A DNA stretch of 64,000 bases from an uncultured Rhodopila sp. (GCF_903915725.1 NZ_CAIWTY010000106.1:124001-188000), one strand, 5' to 3'; positions 7,361 through 15,388 are shown, counted from the first letter of the stretch. The notes: generated by a model not told the origin, from the letters alone. Translations and numbers: made by a program.

Positions 7361-7954
7361 ATGGCTTTTGAACTGCCGACCCTGCCTTACTCGAAAGCCG
7401 CGCTGGGCGCGAAAAACATGTCGGAGGAAACCCTCGACCTGCATCACGGCAAGCACCATCAGGCTTACGTTACCGCGCTGAACGGGTTCGTCGAGAAGGA
7501 TTCCGCGCTGCAGGGCAAATCCCTGGAAGACATCGTCAAGTCGACCGCCGCGGCGGGCGGCCCGGTGTTCAACAATGCCGGCCAGCATTGGAACCACATT
7601 ATCTTCTGGCAGTCGCTCAGCCCGAAGGGCGGCGTCATCCCGCCGAAGCTGGAAGCCAAGATCAATGAGGATCTTGGCAGCGTGGCCGCGTTCAAGGACG
7701 CGTTCAAGGCGGCGGGTATCAGCCAGTTCGGCTCCGGCTGGGCGTGGCTGGTGCTGGGTCCGGACGGCAAACTGAAGGTGACAAAGACCCCGAACGGTTC
7801 CAACCCGCTTGCCACTGGTGAGGGCAAGGTGCTGCTCGCCGCGGACGTGTGGGAGCACAGCTACTACCTGGACTTCCGCAACCGGCGCCCGGACTACCTG
7901 CAGAACTTCCTGGATGTGCTGGCGAACTACGAATACGCCGAAGCGCAACTGTAA
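7361..7954 (+). CDS. sodB: Superoxide dismutase, Fe type
   Basis: Converts superoxide to peroxide and oxygen in the cytoplasm. It is 197 aa with no signal peptide. Metal ligands are H28 (HHGKHH), H79 (HWNH), D162 and H166 (DVWEHSYY). Gln75 before the WNH motif corresponds to the Gln69 of iron enzymes, so an iron or cambialistic enzyme is likely. An upstream GGAGGA site fixes the start at 7361. It is divergent from the phytoene-synthase-like gene with a 158-base spacer and is followed by a strong hairpin at 7966-7997. Confidence 0.96.
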   Translation: MAFELPTLPYSKAALGAKNMSEETLDLHHGKHHQAYVTALNGFVEKDSALQGKSLEDIVKSTAAAGGPVFNNAGQHWNHIIFWQSLSPKGGVIPPKLEAKINEDLGSVAAFKDAFKAAGISQFGSGWAWLVLGPDGKLKVTKTPNGSNPLATGEGKVLLAADVWEHSYYLDFRNRRPDYLQNFLDVLANYEYAEAQL

Positions 7955-7965
7955 CAACCCGTTCA

Positions 7966-7997
7966 GTCCCGGGCGCGGCTGACGCTGCGTCCGGGAC
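7966..7997 (+). terminator. Hairpin after sodB
   Basis: GTCCCGG ... CCGGGAC inverted repeat (7-bp perfect stem plus an inner GCG pairing) begins 11 bases after the sodB stop. There is no clear T tract. It separates sodB from the convergent MHS transporter gene. Confidence 0.45.
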
Positions 7998-8033
7998 GGC
8001 TTGGTAGAAGATCGTCGCCGTTGCGGCGTTGCG

Positions 8034-9767
8034 TCAGTAATCCGCCGCGTTCGGGTCGAAATCGACTGGCGTGTCCTGCGGATGGTACGAAAGATCGCCC
8101 TCGAAGATATCACGATCCTTGGTTTCCGGCAGGAACAGCAACCCGACGATCGCGGTTCCGGCGGCAATCACGACCGGATACCATAGCCCGAAATACATGC
8201 TGCCGTTTTGCGCGTTCATCGCGAACACCGTTGCCGGCAGCAGGCCGCCGAACCAGCCGTTGCCGACATGATATGGCAGCGACATGGATGTATAGCGGAT
8301 CCGGGTCGGGAACAGCTCCACCAACGCGGCGGCGATCGGGCCGTACACCATGGTTACAAGCACAACCAGATAGGTCAGGATGACAACCAAAGTCAGCGGC
8401 TGCGGCCGGAATATGTCCCATGGATGCGCCAGCTTCACCACCGACGCATTCGTCGCCTCGGGATAGCCGGCGGCGGTCAGCGCGGCGCCGAGTGCGCTGG
8501 TAAAGCCGATAGCCGCCGGATCGATCGTCTTGTCACCGATACGGATGGATGCGGGCGTGCCCGGGGGGGCGTCCTCCTGCGCGTATAGCACGGACGCCCG
8601 CGCCAGCGCCGCTTTCGCCGTATCGCAGTTCCGGTTGAAGCGGGACAGTCCGGTTGGATTGAACTGAAAGGAGCAGTCCGCCGGGTCCGCCACCACCACG
8701 ACGCGCACCGTCTGTTGCGCCGTCGCAAGCGCCGGGTTGGCCGTATCGGCCATGTATTGAAATACCGGAAAATACGTCAACGCCGCCAGCATACAGCCGC
8801 CCAAAATGATCGGCTTGCGTCCGATTTTGTCCGACAGCCAGCCAAACAACACGAAACCGCCGGTGCCGAGCGCGAGCCCCCAGGCGACCAGAAGGTTACC
8901 GGTGAAAGCATCCACTTTCAAAACGGAGGTCAGGAAAAACAGGGCATAGAACTGTCCGCAATACCAGACGACAGCCTGCCCGGCGACCAGTCCGAACAGC
9001 GCCAGGATCGCCCATTTCGCATGTGCCCACTGGAAGAACGCCTCATGCAGCGGCGACCTGGAGCGCGCGTTCTCCGCTACCATCCGCAGGAAGGCCGGGC
9101 TCTCGCTGAGCCGCATGCGAATCCAAACCGAGATCGCCAGCAACACGATCGAAACCAGAAACGGGACGCGCCATCCCCATGCCCTGAAGTCGCCGGCGCT
9201 CATGAGCGATTGTGTTGTAAGAATGACCAGCAACGACAGAAACAAGCCGAGCGTGGCCGTGGTCTGGATCCAACTCGTGTAGAATCCGCGCCTGCCCTGC
9301 GGCGCGTGCTCAGCGACATAGGTCGCCGCTCCGCCGTATTCGCCGCCGATGGCCAGACCCTGCAGAATGCGCAGGATGATCAGGATGACGGCGGCGGTAA
9401 AACCTATGGTGTCGGATGTGGGCACCAGGCCGACGAGGAAGGTGGCCGAACCCATCAGCAGGATGGTGATCAGGAAGGTGTATTTGCGGCCGACACGGTC
9501 GCCCATCCGGCCGAACACCAGGGCGCCGAAGGGGCGCACGATGAAGCCGGCGGCAAAGGCCAGCAGGGCGAAGATGTTGCGCGTGACCTCATCGAACTGG
9601 CCGAAGAAATTCCCTGCGATGACGACCGCGAGGGAGCCATAGAGGTAGAAGTCGTACCACTCGAAAACAGTGCCCAGCGAGGAGGCCAGGATAAGCTTCT
9701 TCTCCTCCGGGGTCATCGGTTTGGCCGATGGGGTTGCCGCCCCCGCCTGCGTCGCGCTTACGCCCAT
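8034..9767 (-). CDS. MHS family MFS transporter
   Basis: Major-facilitator transporter of the metabolite:H+ symporter (MHS) type, 577 aa, inner membrane. The N-terminal FEWYDFYLYGSLA segment and the loop-2 motif GRMGDRVGRKYTF are diagnostic for MHS permeases (KgtP, ProP, ShiA relatives). A second motif-A copy, GWLSDKIGRKP, follows TM8. Unlike KgtP (~430 aa) there is a soluble insert of roughly 110 residues at ~345-460 containing paired cysteines (DPADCSFQF, NRNCDTAK), seen in a long MHS subgroup; its role is unknown. Substrate is probably a carboxylate or osmolyte. Convergent with sodB. Confidence 0.88.
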   Translation of the reverse strand: MGVSATQAGAATPSAKPMTPEEKKLILASSLGTVFEWYDFYLYGSLAVVIAGNFFGQFDEVTRNIFALLAFAAGFIVRPFGALVFGRMGDRVGRKYTFLITILLMGSATFLVGLVPTSDTIGFTAAVILIILRILQGLAIGGEYGGAATYVAEHAPQGRRGFYTSWIQTTATLGLFLSLLVILTTQSLMSAGDFRAWGWRVPFLVSIVLLAISVWIRMRLSESPAFLRMVAENARSRSPLHEAFFQWAHAKWAILALFGLVAGQAVVWYCGQFYALFFLTSVLKVDAFTGNLLVAWGLALGTGGFVLFGWLSDKIGRKPIILGGCMLAALTYFPVFQYMADTANPALATAQQTVRVVVVADPADCSFQFNPTGLSRFNRNCDTAKAALARASVLYAQEDAPPGTPASIRIGDKTIDPAAIGFTSALGAALTAAGYPEATNASVVKLAHPWDIFRPQPLTLVVILTYLVVLVTMVYGPIAAALVELFPTRIRYTSMSLPYHVGNGWFGGLLPATVFAMNAQNGSMYFGLWYPVVIAAGTAIVGLLFLPETKDRDIFEGDLSYHPQDTPVDFDPNAADY

Positions 9768-9935
9768 GCCACTCAGCCTTCCAAGAACGTTCCCTGATCA
9801 GGTCATGACCGCCATTCTACGGGCGGATTATGACCTGACGTGCTGCAATGAAAATCAGCGGAAAAACACGCATAGCGTATATTCGAATCCACCGACAGAG
9901 CGAAAATACCGGAGGTGACGGACCTCCTCCGCCCC

Positions 9936-10631
9936 CTACCAATCCTCCAGCAGCGCCCGGGTCTCCCGGACCGCGACGTTCCAGAGTTCCAGCATCTCCG
10001 CATCGTCGCGCTGATACCGCCCGCCAGCGCTGCCATCCTCCAGCAGAAGGCGCACCTCGAACGGTGGCAAGGTATGCAGCCGATCGGCGTCGACCTCCGC
10101 CTTTTTGCCTTCCTGCGGCGGCCGATCGGCCAGGCGGGTCCAGGGATAGTTGTCCACCCAGGACGCATGGAAGCTGTTCGGATCAATCCGCCGCACCGCC
10201 GCCGCGGTCAACGGCGCGCACTGCCAGGCGTGGAAGCGGACCCGCGCATCGGCATGATCCATCATCCACTCGCGGGCGATCGAAGCGGCCGGCTGGTTGC
10301 CGCCGTGGCCGCTGACGATCAGTATCCGCCGGAAGCCGCTGCCCTTCAGGCTGTCCAGCACATCGCGGATCAAGGCGGCATAGGTGGCCACGCGCAGACT
10401 GACCGTGCCCGGGAACCCGCTGAACGCGGGAGACAGCCCGAATGGAATAACCGGAAAGACCGGGATACTCAGCGGTTCCGCCGCCTCGACGGCGATACGT
10501 TCCGCCAGGATGGCGCCGGTGGCAAGCGACAGGCCCGCGTGCTGCTCGGTGCCCCCCAATGGCAGGACGCAACGGTCGTCATGGCGGACCCAGTCTTCCA
10601 CCATCCGCCAGTCCATATCGGCTATGCGCAT
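9936..10631 (-). CDS. Creatininase family protein with altered metal-site residue
   Basis: 231-aa protein of the creatininase/creatinine amidohydrolase fold (metal-dependent amidohydrolases, including ArfB and MftE). The motif LPLGGTEQHAGLSLATGA carries the usual Glu and His ligands, and VSGHGGNQ carries the second His. The Asp that normally follows (LGTD or LATD context) is Gly here, a change explained by a single GAC-to-GGC transition. The fold is otherwise complete. Start at 10631 is preceded by GGAGGG; the much longer upstream frame is rejected as antisense to the next genes. Activity is doubtful until the altered ligand is tested. The neighbour on the same strand is a small membrane protein. 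Confidence 0.8.
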   Translation of the reverse strand: MRIADMDWRMVEDWVRHDDRCVLPLGGTEQHAGLSLATGAILAERIAVEAAEPLSIPVFPVIPFGLSPAFSGFPGTVSLRVATYAALIRDVLDSLKGSGFRRILIVSGHGGNQPAASIAREWMMDHADARVRFHAWQCAPLTAAAVRRIDPNSFHASWVDNYPWTRLADRPPQEGKKAEVDADRLHTLPPFEVRLLLEDGSAGGRYQRDDAEMLELWNVAVRETRALLEDW

Positions 10632-10687
10632 CTTCCCTCCGCCCGCAATCCAACATTGCAGCGGAGTGCACCCGGCGAACACAGGCG

Positions 10688-10891
10688 TCAATGCGCGCCG
10701 GTGACGGGCAGATCGCAGCTGCGTCCACCGGCAAGCAGGCAATCCTCTACCGCGGCAGCGCTGCGAAGCTGCTGGACCAGGAACAAACCCACGACAAGGA
10801 GCAGCAACGTGACCGCGATGCCGACAAGGCCCGCAGTCTGGCGTGCGGCGACTTTGTCGCGCACGGACTCCTCGATCAGAGGACGATGCAC
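10688..10891 (-). CDS. Small single-pass membrane protein
   Basis: About 67 aa with one transmembrane helix (TAGLVGIAVTLLLLVVGLFLVQQL). Before it lies a charged N-terminus (RPLIEESVRDKVAARQ). After it lies a short periplasmic tail with two cysteines (EDCLLAGGRSCD) that could form a disulfide. I place the start at GTG 10891, ten bases from AGGAGGG; TTG 10897 is the alternative. Similar tiny proteins with a C-x8-C tail are common in this bacterial group, but no function is known. The gene is divergent from alkA, and its leader overlaps the alkA promoter region. Confidence 0.6.
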   Translation of the reverse strand: MHRPLIEESVRDKVAARQTAGLVGIAVTLLLLVVGLFLVQQLRSAAAVEDCLLAGGRSCDLPVTGAH

Positions 10892-10945
10892 GAACAAGCG
10901 ACCCTCCTGTTGCAGCGCGGCATAGGTAGCGCATAAAGGGATTGG

Positions 10946-11659
10946 ATGGAAGCGATACAAGTGAAGGTTGCGGAGGCGATGGCCGAGGGGGACGACGTCC
11001 CGCGTCGGGCCCGGTCACGCATGCCCGTGGGCGCCGCCGTTCGGCACCTGTGCCGCGATGATCGATTCGCCGCCCTGATCCGCCGGGTCGGTCCGCCGCT
11101 GTTGCAGATACAGCGCCAGCGCAGCCCTTACGAGGCGCTGATGCGGGCCATCGCGCACCAGCAACTGCACGGACGCGCGGCGGAGGCGATCCTGGCCCGC
11201 TTCTCGGCGTTGTTTCCCGGCGACGCGTTTCCGGATCCCTCCGCCGTCCTGGCGACCGCCGACACGGCGCTACGCGCCTGCGGTTTTTCCGGCGGCAAGA
11301 TCGCCGCGTTGCGCGACATCTGCGCCAAGGCGCTGGACGGCACGGTGCCGACGCGCCGGGAATCCCATCGCCTGACCGACGAAGCACTGATCGAGCGGCT
11401 CACCGGCATCCGCGGTGTCGGCCGCTGGACGGTAGAGATGCTGCTGATCTTCACCCTCGGCCGGCCGGACGTGCTGCCGGTGGACGATTTCGGCGTCCGC
11501 GAGGGCTATCGCGTGCTGAACAGCCTCGACACGCAGCCAAAACCGAAAACGTTGGCGGAAATCGGTCTCGCCTGGTCACCATACCGGTCGACCGCGACGT
11601 GGTATCTGTATCGCGCCGCCGAAGAAGCCCGCAAGCAAGGCCCTGTCAGCCGGGCCTGA
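10946..11659 (+). CDS. DNA-3-methyladenine glycosylase 2 family protein
   Basis: HhH-GPD base-excision glycosylase of 237 aa that removes alkylated purines. The helix-hairpin-helix is LTGIRGVGRWTVEMLL, and the catalytic Asp is in LPVDDFGVREGY at about residue 190. The protein lacks the N-terminal transcription/Ada-like extension of E. coli AlkA, as usual for alphaproteobacterial members. No Cys cluster is present, so it is not a MutY/EndoIII type. Its ATG at 10946 overlaps the region upstream of the small membrane-protein gene. It is followed by a convergent alpha/beta hydrolase. Confidence 0.9.
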   Translation: MEAIQVKVAEAMAEGDDVPRRARSRMPVGAAVRHLCRDDRFAALIRRVGPPLLQIQRQRSPYEALMRAIAHQQLHGRAAEAILARFSALFPGDAFPDPSAVLATADTALRACGFSGGKIAALRDICAKALDGTVPTRRESHRLTDEALIERLTGIRGVGRWTVEMLLIFTLGRPDVLPVDDFGVREGYRVLNSLDTQPKPKTLAEIGLAWSPYRSTATWYLYRAAEEARKQGPVSRA

Positions 11660-11693
11660 ACGCTGAGCCGGGATCTCCGGACGCGCCGCTTCC

Positions 11694-12521
11694 CTAATCC
11701 AACAGCAACGGCAGATACCTGGTCAGGACCCCGTCGTGATCCCGCAACGCCTGCGTGATTGTGAAATGGTTTGCCCCCGCCACGGGTATCAATGCCCCCG
11801 GCAGATGCATCGCCCCCCGGCGTGAGTGAAATTCCCGGCTATCGCCAACCAGAGCCGGCAGCTCGGCCGTCCCGTATGCGACTGCCAGAGGCTTGGCCAC
11901 GCCCGGCAAACGCATCGGCGACAGAGAAACGACCTCCTGCTCCGTCAGCCGCAGCTTTTCGTTCAGATACGTATCTCGCAACGGTCCCAGCTCGAAGATG
12001 CCGGAGATCGCCAGCCCCGCCTTGACCAGCGGATGTCCCAGGCACATCGCCGTCAAGTGTCCCCCGGCCGACCACCCCGACAGCACGATCGGCCCGTTGA
12101 TTCCATGCGCAGGCCCGTGCGCGCCGAGCCAATCCAGAGCAGTATTGATCTCCGCCACGATCTCCGACAGCGACGCGTCCGGCGCCAGCGTATAGCCCGG
12201 CAAGGCAGCCGCCCAACCGCGCCCGTGCGGTCCGGCGATGAGGTTACAGAACTGCTCCTTGCTGTTGCGCTGCCAATAACCGCCATGAATAAACACAATA
12301 CAGGGTGCATCAGGATCGGCTACCGGGAACAAATCCCATGTATTGCGCTGCTTCTTGCCATACCGCAGGTCCAGATGCAACCCGTTTGTGGTGCGGAACA
12401 CCGACGATGCGACCTCGCGCGCCGCGTTCAGCACCGCGCTGTCGGATACATGCGCGATGTTGTTGTAGGCCGCGTCCCGCTCGGCCTGGCTGAGCAAGCC
12501 CCATTTCGCTGTTACGCTCAT
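11694..12521 (-). CDS. Alpha/beta hydrolase, kynurenine formamidase-like
   Basis: 275-aa hydrolase of the BD-FAE/esterase-lipase group. The oxyanion motif HGGYWQ is at ~residues 77-82, the nucleophile elbow is GWSAGGHL, and the C-terminal catalytic His lies in VAGANHFTI. The arrangement resembles KynB-type and carbamate/arylformamidase relatives, but no tryptophan-degradation genes are nearby, so the substrate is open. The start at 12521 (MSVTAKWGLLSQ) is supported by an AAGG site and by the loss of coding character upstream. It is separated by ~160 bases from the divergent toxin-like gene. Confidence 0.8.
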   Translation of the reverse strand: MSVTAKWGLLSQAERDAAYNNIAHVSDSAVLNAAREVASSVFRTTNGLHLDLRYGKKQRNTWDLFPVADPDAPCIVFIHGGYWQRNSKEQFCNLIAGPHGRGWAAALPGYTLAPDASLSEIVAEINTALDWLGAHGPAHGINGPIVLSGWSAGGHLTAMCLGHPLVKAGLAISGIFELGPLRDTYLNEKLRLTEQEVVSLSPMRLPGVAKPLAVAYGTAELPALVGDSREFHSRRGAMHLPGALIPVAGANHFTITQALRDHDGVLTRYLPLLLD

Positions 12522-12642
12522 GCCGTTGCCTTTTGATCCCAATCCATGATCTGCCGCCGCTGTCGGAACAAAACGCCAGAATGTGCGGCGTGGGGGATGA
12601 TGACCACGGACTGCCCTTCGTGCAAGCACAATGGCGATGAGG

Positions 12643-12676
12643 GGTTAACCAACCGTTAATAGTCTCCGGTTATACT
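12643..12676 (+). promoter_or_regulatory. Putative promoter/operator of the E3-RNase unit
   Basis: A TATACT -10-like hexamer lies at 12671-12676, with the palindrome GGTTAACC at 12643-12650. Transcription would start only a few bases before the ATG at 12685, so the message could be nearly leaderless. No good -35 is visible; the palindrome might be an autoregulatory operator. Confidence 0.35.
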
Positions 12677-12684
12677 AAGCGCCC

Positions 12685-12981
12685 ATGACCCGCGGCAAGC
12701 AAGCAGCAAACGACAACAAAGTGACCACGAGATCTTTGGTCCCGGCGCCGCTTTTCCTGCCGGCTTTTCCGCAAGCCACCAGGGTGCGAGGCAAGACTAT
12801 GCTCCCTGGCGGCGGTCTGCGCCAACGGTGGAAAGACCGCTCCGGGGCTATCTACGAATGGGACTACCAACACGGCCGCGTGGAGGTATATAACCGGCGG
12901 GGCCGGCACGTGGGGGAGTTCGATCCCTATACCGGCGCCCGGACGAAGCCGCCAAATCCGAACTATCAGGTTGAACCATGA
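12685..12981 (+). CDS. Stand-alone colicin E3-type ribonuclease domain protein (putative toxin)
   Basis: 98-aa protein whose last ~50 residues match the cytotoxic domain of colicin E3/pyocin S6, which cleaves 16S rRNA in the decoding site. The match covers RWKDRSGAIYEWDYQHG, then EVYNRRGRHVGEFDPYTG, then KPPNP. D60, H63 and E67 occupy the positions of E3 Asp510, His513 and Glu517; the position of Arg545 is Tyr94. There is no receptor-binding or translocation domain, and none of the signal or adhesin sequences of CdiA. The N-terminus (QAANDN) is short and polar. A later ATG at 12799, after GCGAGG, would give just the catalytic domain (60 aa). It overlaps the next gene by ATGA, the arrangement of a toxin with its immunity or antitoxin partner. 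Function as a TA toxin is inference. Confidence 0.75.
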   Translation: MTRGKQAANDNKVTTRSLVPAPLFLPAFPQATRVRGKTMLPGGGLRQRWKDRSGAIYEWDYQHGRVEVYNRRGRHVGEFDPYTGARTKPPNPNYQVEP

Positions 12982-13250
12982 ACGCTGTGGTCAAGCTAAC
13001 GGGTTACGCAAAGACGACCGAGGTGCTGGAAACGGTCGTGACCGTTCCCGCGGCCTTGATTCCGTTCGCCCGCACGGTGGCTGGCGTGCCGGCTTCCGAT
13101 CCGGACGTACTGGCGATGTATCCGCTGACCGCCCCCCAGGCCGAAGCTATTGCTACGAAAGCCGATTTGGCCCTGGAGCCGGATCGCTTCGACTACTGCC
13201 TGGAGGCGATCGCGGAACCTGGACGCTCACGGGCTTCGCAGACGGAATAG
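12978..13250 (+). CDS. Putative antitoxin/immunity partner of the E3-type ribonuclease
   Basis: 90-aa acidic protein of no family I recognise (MNAVVKLTGYAKTTEVLE, then YPLTAPQAEAIATKADL, then FDYCLEAIAEPG). Its ATG overlaps the stop of the ribonuclease gene by ATGA, so the two would be made in a fixed ratio. Size and charge fit a protein inhibitor of a basic ribonuclease. It does not look like the known colicin E3 immunity protein in the parts I can compare, so a different inhibitor fold may be used. The stop at 13250 abuts the 3-prime end of the convergent LtnD-like gene with no spacer. Confidence 0.6.
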   Translation: MNAVVKLTGYAKTTEVLETVVTVPAALIPFARTVAGVPASDPDVLAMYPLTAPQAEAIATKADLALEPDRFDYCLEAIAEPGRSRASQTE

Positions 13251-14144
13251 TCACTGCTTCTCCGGCAACGCAATCCCCGTCAACGCCGACCACACGCGGA
13301 TCACGAACGCGTCGTCCTTGTAGCCCTGGCCGTTCGCCGCCGCCGCCAGGAACAACTGGTGCGCCGCCGCGGCCATCGGCAGCGGAAAGGTCAGCCCCCG
13401 CGCCTGATCCAGGACGATCCCCAGGTCCTTGACGAAGATGTTCACCGCCGAGGACGGCGTGTCGTCCCCCGCCAGGATATGCGGCACCCGATTCTGCCAC
13501 ATCCATGAACTGCCCGCCGACTCGGAAATCACCTTGAACAATGTCTCCGGGTCAGCCCCCGCGCGGATGCCCAGCGCCAGCGCCTCGGCCGCCGTCGCGA
13601 TGTGCACCCCGGCGAGCAACTGGTTGACCATCTTCACCGTGCTGCCGATGCCGATCTCATCGCCGAGCCGCCAGATTTTGGTCGAGATCGCCTCCAGCAC
13701 CGGCGCGGCCTTGGCGAACGCCGCCGGCGACCCCGACCCCATCACCGTCATCGTCCCGGCCTTCGCCCCGACAGTCCCGCCGGAGACAGGCGTGTCCAGC
13801 ATCAGGAACCCGGCCTCCTCGATCTTCCTGCCCAGCGCCTTCGCCGCCTCGGGGGCGACAGTGGCGCAGCACAGCACCACGCCGCCCTTCGGCAGCCGGG
13901 CGAGACAGCCGTGTTCGCCGAACAGCACCTGCTCGGTCTGCGCCGCGTTGATGACGAAGACCACGACAGCTTCGAGATCGGCCGGCAGCGCATCGGGCGT
14001 TTCCGCAACAGCCCCGCCAGCCGCGGCGAACGCGTCCCGGCTTTCGGCCCGCACGTCACAGCCGGTGACGCTGTGCCCTTTGTTCAGAAGGTTGACCGCC
14101 GCCCCCATGCCCATGTTGCCCAGACCAATGACGCCGACTTTCAT
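13251..14144 (-). CDS. NAD(P)-dependent beta-hydroxyacid dehydrogenase, L-threonate dehydrogenase-like
   Basis: 297-aa member of the 3-hydroxyisobutyrate dehydrogenase superfamily. The Rossmann motif GLGNMGMG is at residues 7-14. The substrate motif DTPVSGGTVGAKAGTM is at ~117-132, and the catalytic Lys is in KMVNQLLAGVHIA. The sequence around NQLLAGVHIATAAEALAL closely follows LtnD, which oxidises L-threonate; 3-hydroxyisobutyrate or tartronate semialdehyde are alternatives. No threonate kinase or isomerase lies nearby. GGGGGA precedes the start. The neighbour upstream on the same strand is RNase T2. Confidence 0.85.
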   Translation of the reverse strand: MKVGVIGLGNMGMGAAVNLLNKGHSVTGCDVRAESRDAFAAAGGAVAETPDALPADLEAVVVFVINAAQTEQVLFGEHGCLARLPKGGVVLCCATVAPEAAKALGRKIEEAGFLMLDTPVSGGTVGAKAGTMTVMGSGSPAAFAKAAPVLEAISTKIWRLGDEIGIGSTVKMVNQLLAGVHIATAAEALALGIRAGADPETLFKVISESAGSSWMWQNRVPHILAGDDTPSSAVNIFVKDLGIVLDQARGLTFPLPMAAAAHQLFLAAAANGQGYKDDAFVIRVWSALTGIALPEKQ

Positions 14145-14159
14145 GTTCGTTGTCCCCCG

Positions 14160-14891
14160 TTAATTGGTCACATCCGGCACAAGACCCGCTCCGCGCGGGC
14201 AGCCGGAATTCTGCCCCAGCCCAACGCTCAATGCCGGCAGCGGCCGAAGATCCTTCGACAGCACAACCCGGATCTCATCGACCAGCGCCTCGCCGCCGCC
14301 GCGCGGCTGGCGGCAATCCACCACGATCGCCGCTGCCAGGGCCTGATCCCGCGCCGCCACCGCCGACAGCAAGTCGGCGATCCGCATGCGCTGCCCGAGC
14401 ATCCCCTGCTCGCGCATCACCGCCCCGATCGTCGCGTTCGCCTTCCGCGCCAGATCGGCCAGCGTGGCAAAGTAGCTTTCGGGCGGCATCCCCGAGCACG
14501 CGCCATGCTTGCGCCACTCATACCGCGCCAGACCGGGGCCGCCCGGCATGTAGCGGCGTAGTTCGGCCTCCGTCGCGTCCGGCAACGGGCCGAACGGAGG
14601 CCCATCGCAATCATGCGGCTGTAGGTTCACGCTGACACCGGCGCGGTTCGGCCACAACCCGTGCACCGTCAACGGCGTCCGCTGGAAATCTGCCTCAGTC
14701 AGCGACCGGCATTCCTGCTTCGCCTGATTGGCGGGGGAAAGCGCGCAAAAACCCGGCGCGATGCTCAGGCTCAACAGGAAGTAGTCGAAGCCGCCCGGCG
14801 CCGGATACCGTTGGCGAGCCTGCGACGGCACTGTCGCCAAAAGCAGCGCGACCGCAACGAACATCCACCGGTGATACAAAGATATCATCAT
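14160..14891 (-). CDS. Ribonuclease T2 family protein, secreted
   Basis: 243-aa periplasmic ribonuclease. A signal peptide covers about residues 1-25 (ALLLATVPSQA). The two catalytic segments are intact: LTVHGLWPN (CAS-1, first catalytic His) and YEWRKHGACSG (CAS-2, Glu, Lys and second His). Cysteines flank these segments as in T2 enzymes (FCALSP, QECRSL, HDCDGP). It would degrade RNA non-specifically in the periplasm to recover phosphate or nucleotides. The stop lies 15 bases before the LtnD-like start, so the two may be cotranscribed. The start region is overlapped by 2 bases by the longest frame of the divergent 15049 gene region. Confidence 0.92.
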   Translation of the reverse strand: MMISLYHRWMFVAVALLLATVPSQARQRYPAPGGFDYFLLSLSIAPGFCALSPANQAKQECRSLTEADFQRTPLTVHGLWPNRAGVSVNLQPHDCDGPPFGPLPDATEAELRRYMPGGPGLARYEWRKHGACSGMPPESYFATLADLARKANATIGAVMREQGMLGQRMRIADLLSAVAARDQALAAAIVVDCRQPRGGGEALVDEIRVVLSKDLRPLPALSVGLGQNSGCPRGAGLVPDVTN

Positions 14892-15048
14892 GCCGGCACA
14901 TTGCCCTGATCTCGTGGTGCTAGCCAGCCGCCGCCGGGCACGTCCCGGGTTTTTGCATTGCTTTTATGCTGCACTGCACCATAATATAGGCAGGCGTTTG
15001 GCGGCATATGGCATGAGCCGTCTCAAACGCATGGAAAAGGTTTGCACC

Positions 15049-15378
15049 ATGATACGTCTTCTCGTTGCCGGCGCGATGCTGAGCGCCTTTGGGGTCGCCA
15101 ACGTCGCCCGGGCGGAGGTCATCCCGGCGGATGCCGGTCTTCAGGCCGTGCTGGGAGCGGTGAATGTTACCGTCTACTACCATCCGGTCAAAGCCGGCTA
15201 CGAAGTGGTAACCACGGCCAGCACCGACCAGCCGGACAGCACCATCCGCTTTGTCTCGACGCTGGCGCCCGGCCAGGACACCATTATTTCAGTGCCGCGC
15301 GGAGTGGGCGAAGCCGCGCTTGAACTGCACCTGCGCCGCGTCGGCGACCGCCTGGAGTTCCAGCGTCCGACCTCCTGA
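15049..15378 (+). CDS. Small periplasmic protein, unknown function
   Basis: 109 aa with a clear signal peptide (MIRLLVAGAMLSAFGVANVARA) followed by a compact beta-rich domain (VNVTVYYHPVKAGYEVVTTAST, RFVSTLAPGQDTIISVPRG). No family recognised. The start at 15049 is chosen because AAAAGG precedes it and the signal peptide begins there; ATGs at 15031 and 15013 would add a charged leader. The 3-prime end is 10 bases from the convergent FnrN gene. Confidence 0.7.
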   Translation: MIRLLVAGAMLSAFGVANVARAEVIPADAGLQAVLGAVNVTVYYHPVKAGYEVVTTASTDQPDSTIRFVSTLAPGQDTIISVPRGVGEAALELHLRRVGDRLEFQRPTS

Positions 15379-15388
15379 CAAACAGGTC

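Noticed and set aside
9936-11387. 483-aa composite frame including the creatininase-like protein
   Set aside because: Residues before MRIADMDW are antisense to alkA and the small membrane protein; the real start at 10631 has a GGAGGG site.
12532-12546. TTGATCCCAATCCA as an additional FNR box
   Set aside because: It has a mismatch in the second half-site and lies directly at the ribosome-binding region of the alpha/beta hydrolase gene, an unlikely operator position.
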